Positions 5,470 through 5,842 of a DNA stretch of 5,842 nucleotides are shown one piece after another. The notes beneath the pieces are model-generated. The model was not told the DNA's origin, searched no databases, and saw only the letters and a list, made by a program, of their open reading frames with translations. A program made the position numbers and the translations under genes. Each line of letters opens with the position of its first letter. Position 1 is the first letter of the stretch. Source of the DNA: Methanobacteriota archaeon (GTDB lineage: Archaea; Halobacteriota; Halobacteria; Halobacteriales; Halalkalicoccaceae); the NCBI GenBank assembly GCA_022561895.1, contig JADFQH010000204.1, forward strand, positions 1 through 5,842, given 5' to 3'.

Positions 5470-5485
5470 TATACTGTCGGACAGA
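5470..5485 (-). promoter_or_regulatory. Left copy of a 16-base TATA-containing motif, facing the SnoaL-like gene
   Basis: On the minus strand this reads TCTGTCCGACAGTATA, with GGG following. The TATA-like end is about 61-66 bases before the ATG at 5409, which would give a leader of roughly 35 bases. It also contains an 11-base near-palindrome CTGTC-G-GACAG (5474-5484). It matches 15 of 16 bases with the plus-strand motif at 5537-5552. Whether it is the SnoaL-like gene's promoter, a regulator site or both is not settled. Confidence 0.4.
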
Positions 5486-5536
5486 ACGGTTGATACAGTC
5501 GCCAACGGCCGTCCCCGGCGATGAACTATCAAAGCC

Positions 5537-5557
5537 TCTGTCCGATAGTATACTATC
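5537..5557 (+). promoter_or_regulatory. Right copy of the 16-base motif, merged with a 14-base perfect palindrome
   Basis: TCTGTCCGATAGTATA at 5537-5552 on the plus strand is the near-identical partner of the minus-strand motif at 5470-5485. Its second half is part of the perfect palindrome GATAGTATACTATC (5544-5557). A further ACTATCA copy occurs at 5525-5531, 27 bases before the one at 5552-5558. The position suits a second, upstream promoter or operator for the gene at 5641. Confidence 0.4.
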
Positions 5558-5561
5558 AGTC

Positions 5562-5604
5562 GTAACCACTGACTCAGAGCGCCGACCGCTCTGGGTAGTG
5601 GTAC
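5562..5604. repeat. Long imperfect inverted repeat upstream of the last gene's TATA box
   Basis: Left arm 5562-5581 and right arm 5587-5604 pair around the 5-base loop CCGAC. There are seven perfect inner pairs (CAGAGCG/CGCTCTG), then one G-T, then ten further pairs with two single-base bulges (A5565 and G5571). It ends six bases before the TATA box at 5611. Lying between divergent genes, it is not an end-of-gene terminator for either. An operator, or a structure in a transcript started upstream, is more likely. Confidence 0.5.
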
Positions 5605-5610
5605 GACCAG

Positions 5611-5618
5611 TTATATAG
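5611..5618 (+). promoter_or_regulatory. TATA box of the last gene
   Basis: TTATATAG, 23-30 bases before ATG 5641. It is the best TATA match in the window and sits at the exact distance for a leaderless haloarchaeal transcript. Confidence 0.65.
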
Positions 5619-5640
5619 TCCCGCTCTCCGAACGACGCCT

Positions 5641-5842
5641 ATGAGCAGACAGCCGTGGATGGACCGGATCGTTGGCGACCGGATGGCCGTCGACCGGGAG
5701 TTCACCGAACGAGTGAACGGATCGCGTTTTTCCAGCCAGCAGTGGGGCCTGATCATGACCGCGACCGAGTTCGAGATTCGAAATCCCGAAGAGCCCGAGC
5801 AAGCGGAACTGGTCGCCAATACGGAAAAACTCCCCCAGATCA
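5641..5842 (+). CDS. Conserved haloarchaeal protein of unknown function, C-terminus cut by window edge
   Basis: First 67 residues of a cytoplasmic protein with no signal or membrane segment. The start MSRQPWMDRIVGDRMAVDRE (1-20) is followed by FTERVNGSRFSSQQWGLIMT (21-40), ATEFEIRNPEEPEQAELVAN (41-60) and TEKLPQI (61-67). It has the acidic haloarchaeal character and resembles a small conserved haloarchaeal family that I recall as DUF5799; this is from memory and unverified. ATG 5641 is supported by the TATA box at 5611-5618. No function can be given. The gene is divergent from the SnoaL-like/osmC genes and shares with them an inverted-repeat-rich control region. Confidence 0.75.
   Translation, partial: MSRQPWMDRIVGDRMAVDREFTERVNGSRFSSQQWGLIMTATEFEIRNPEEPEQAELVANTEKLPQI

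Larger units (their letters stand above)
5410..5640. other. Divergent intergenic region with several inverted repeats
   Basis: 231 bases between the divergent SnoaL-like gene and the last gene. No coding sequence is supported. It holds two outward-facing copies of a 16-base motif, a 14-base perfect palindrome, a long imperfect inverted repeat and a strong TATA box, listed separately. The density of symmetric elements is much higher than in the other gaps of this window and points to a regulated divergent promoter region. Confidence 0.6.

Noticed and set aside
5499..5521. TCGCC/GGCGA 5-bp inverted repeat
   Set aside because: It is short, GC-rich and unaligned with any promoter element; expected by chance in this composition.
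5410..5532. N-terminal extension of the SnoaL-like protein to a start at 5532
   Set aside because: The added 41 residues are basic and unlike the family, and they cover the left 16-base motif. The ATG at 5409 fits the family start.

Overview
The window reads as chromosomal DNA of a halophilic archaeon (class Halobacteria). The predicted proteins are strongly acidic (Asp/Glu-rich, Lys-poor) and the DNA is mostly GC-rich. Several genes have an archaeal TATA element about 25-35 bases before the start codon with almost no leader, as expected for leaderless haloarchaeal transcripts. No rRNA, tRNA, CRISPR array, transposase or integrase was seen.

Layout: (1) 1-307, minus: start of a fumarylacetoacetate hydrolase (FAH) family gene, cut by the window edge. 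(2) 439-1098, plus: a short TIM-barrel sugar isomerase/epimerase-like protein, divergent from the FAH gene. (3) 1171-1878, plus: a UPF0173-type metallo-beta-lactamase-fold hydrolase. (4) 1953-2365, plus: a Tat-exported lipoprotein gene broken by one apparent single-base loss in a G run. (5) 2366-2565: non-coding, with inverted repeats. (6) 2566-3366, minus: a 266-residue protein of unknown function, AT-richer than the metabolic genes. (7) 3483-3959, plus: a winged-helix regulator, divergent from gene 6. (8) 4010-4408, plus, and 4478-4897, minus: two convergent OsmC-family genes. (9) 4963-5409, minus: a SnoaL-like/ester cyclase-type NTF2-fold protein, upstream of the second OsmC gene and on the same strand. 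(10) 5410-5640: a divergent intergenic region rich in inverted repeats. (11) 5641 to the window end: the start of a conserved haloarchaeal protein of unknown function.

The 4010-5409 part looks like a peroxide/thiol stress neighbourhood. One OsmC protein keeps the Arg, Glu and two Cys of an active peroxidase. The other keeps both Cys but has lost the Arg and Glu in a gapless alignment. The complete osmC gene carries a palindrome between its start codon and its likely TATA box, which is a good operator candidate.

The most distinctive non-coding signals lie in 5410-5640. Two outward-facing copies of a 16-base motif (15/16 identical) each end in a TATA-like element. One is embedded in a perfect 14-base palindrome, and an approximately 18-bp imperfect inverted repeat sits just upstream of the TATA box of the last gene. 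The best candidate for undescribed biology among the proteins is the unknown 266-residue protein divergently paired with a winged-helix regulator. A function for that pair is not established by the sequence.
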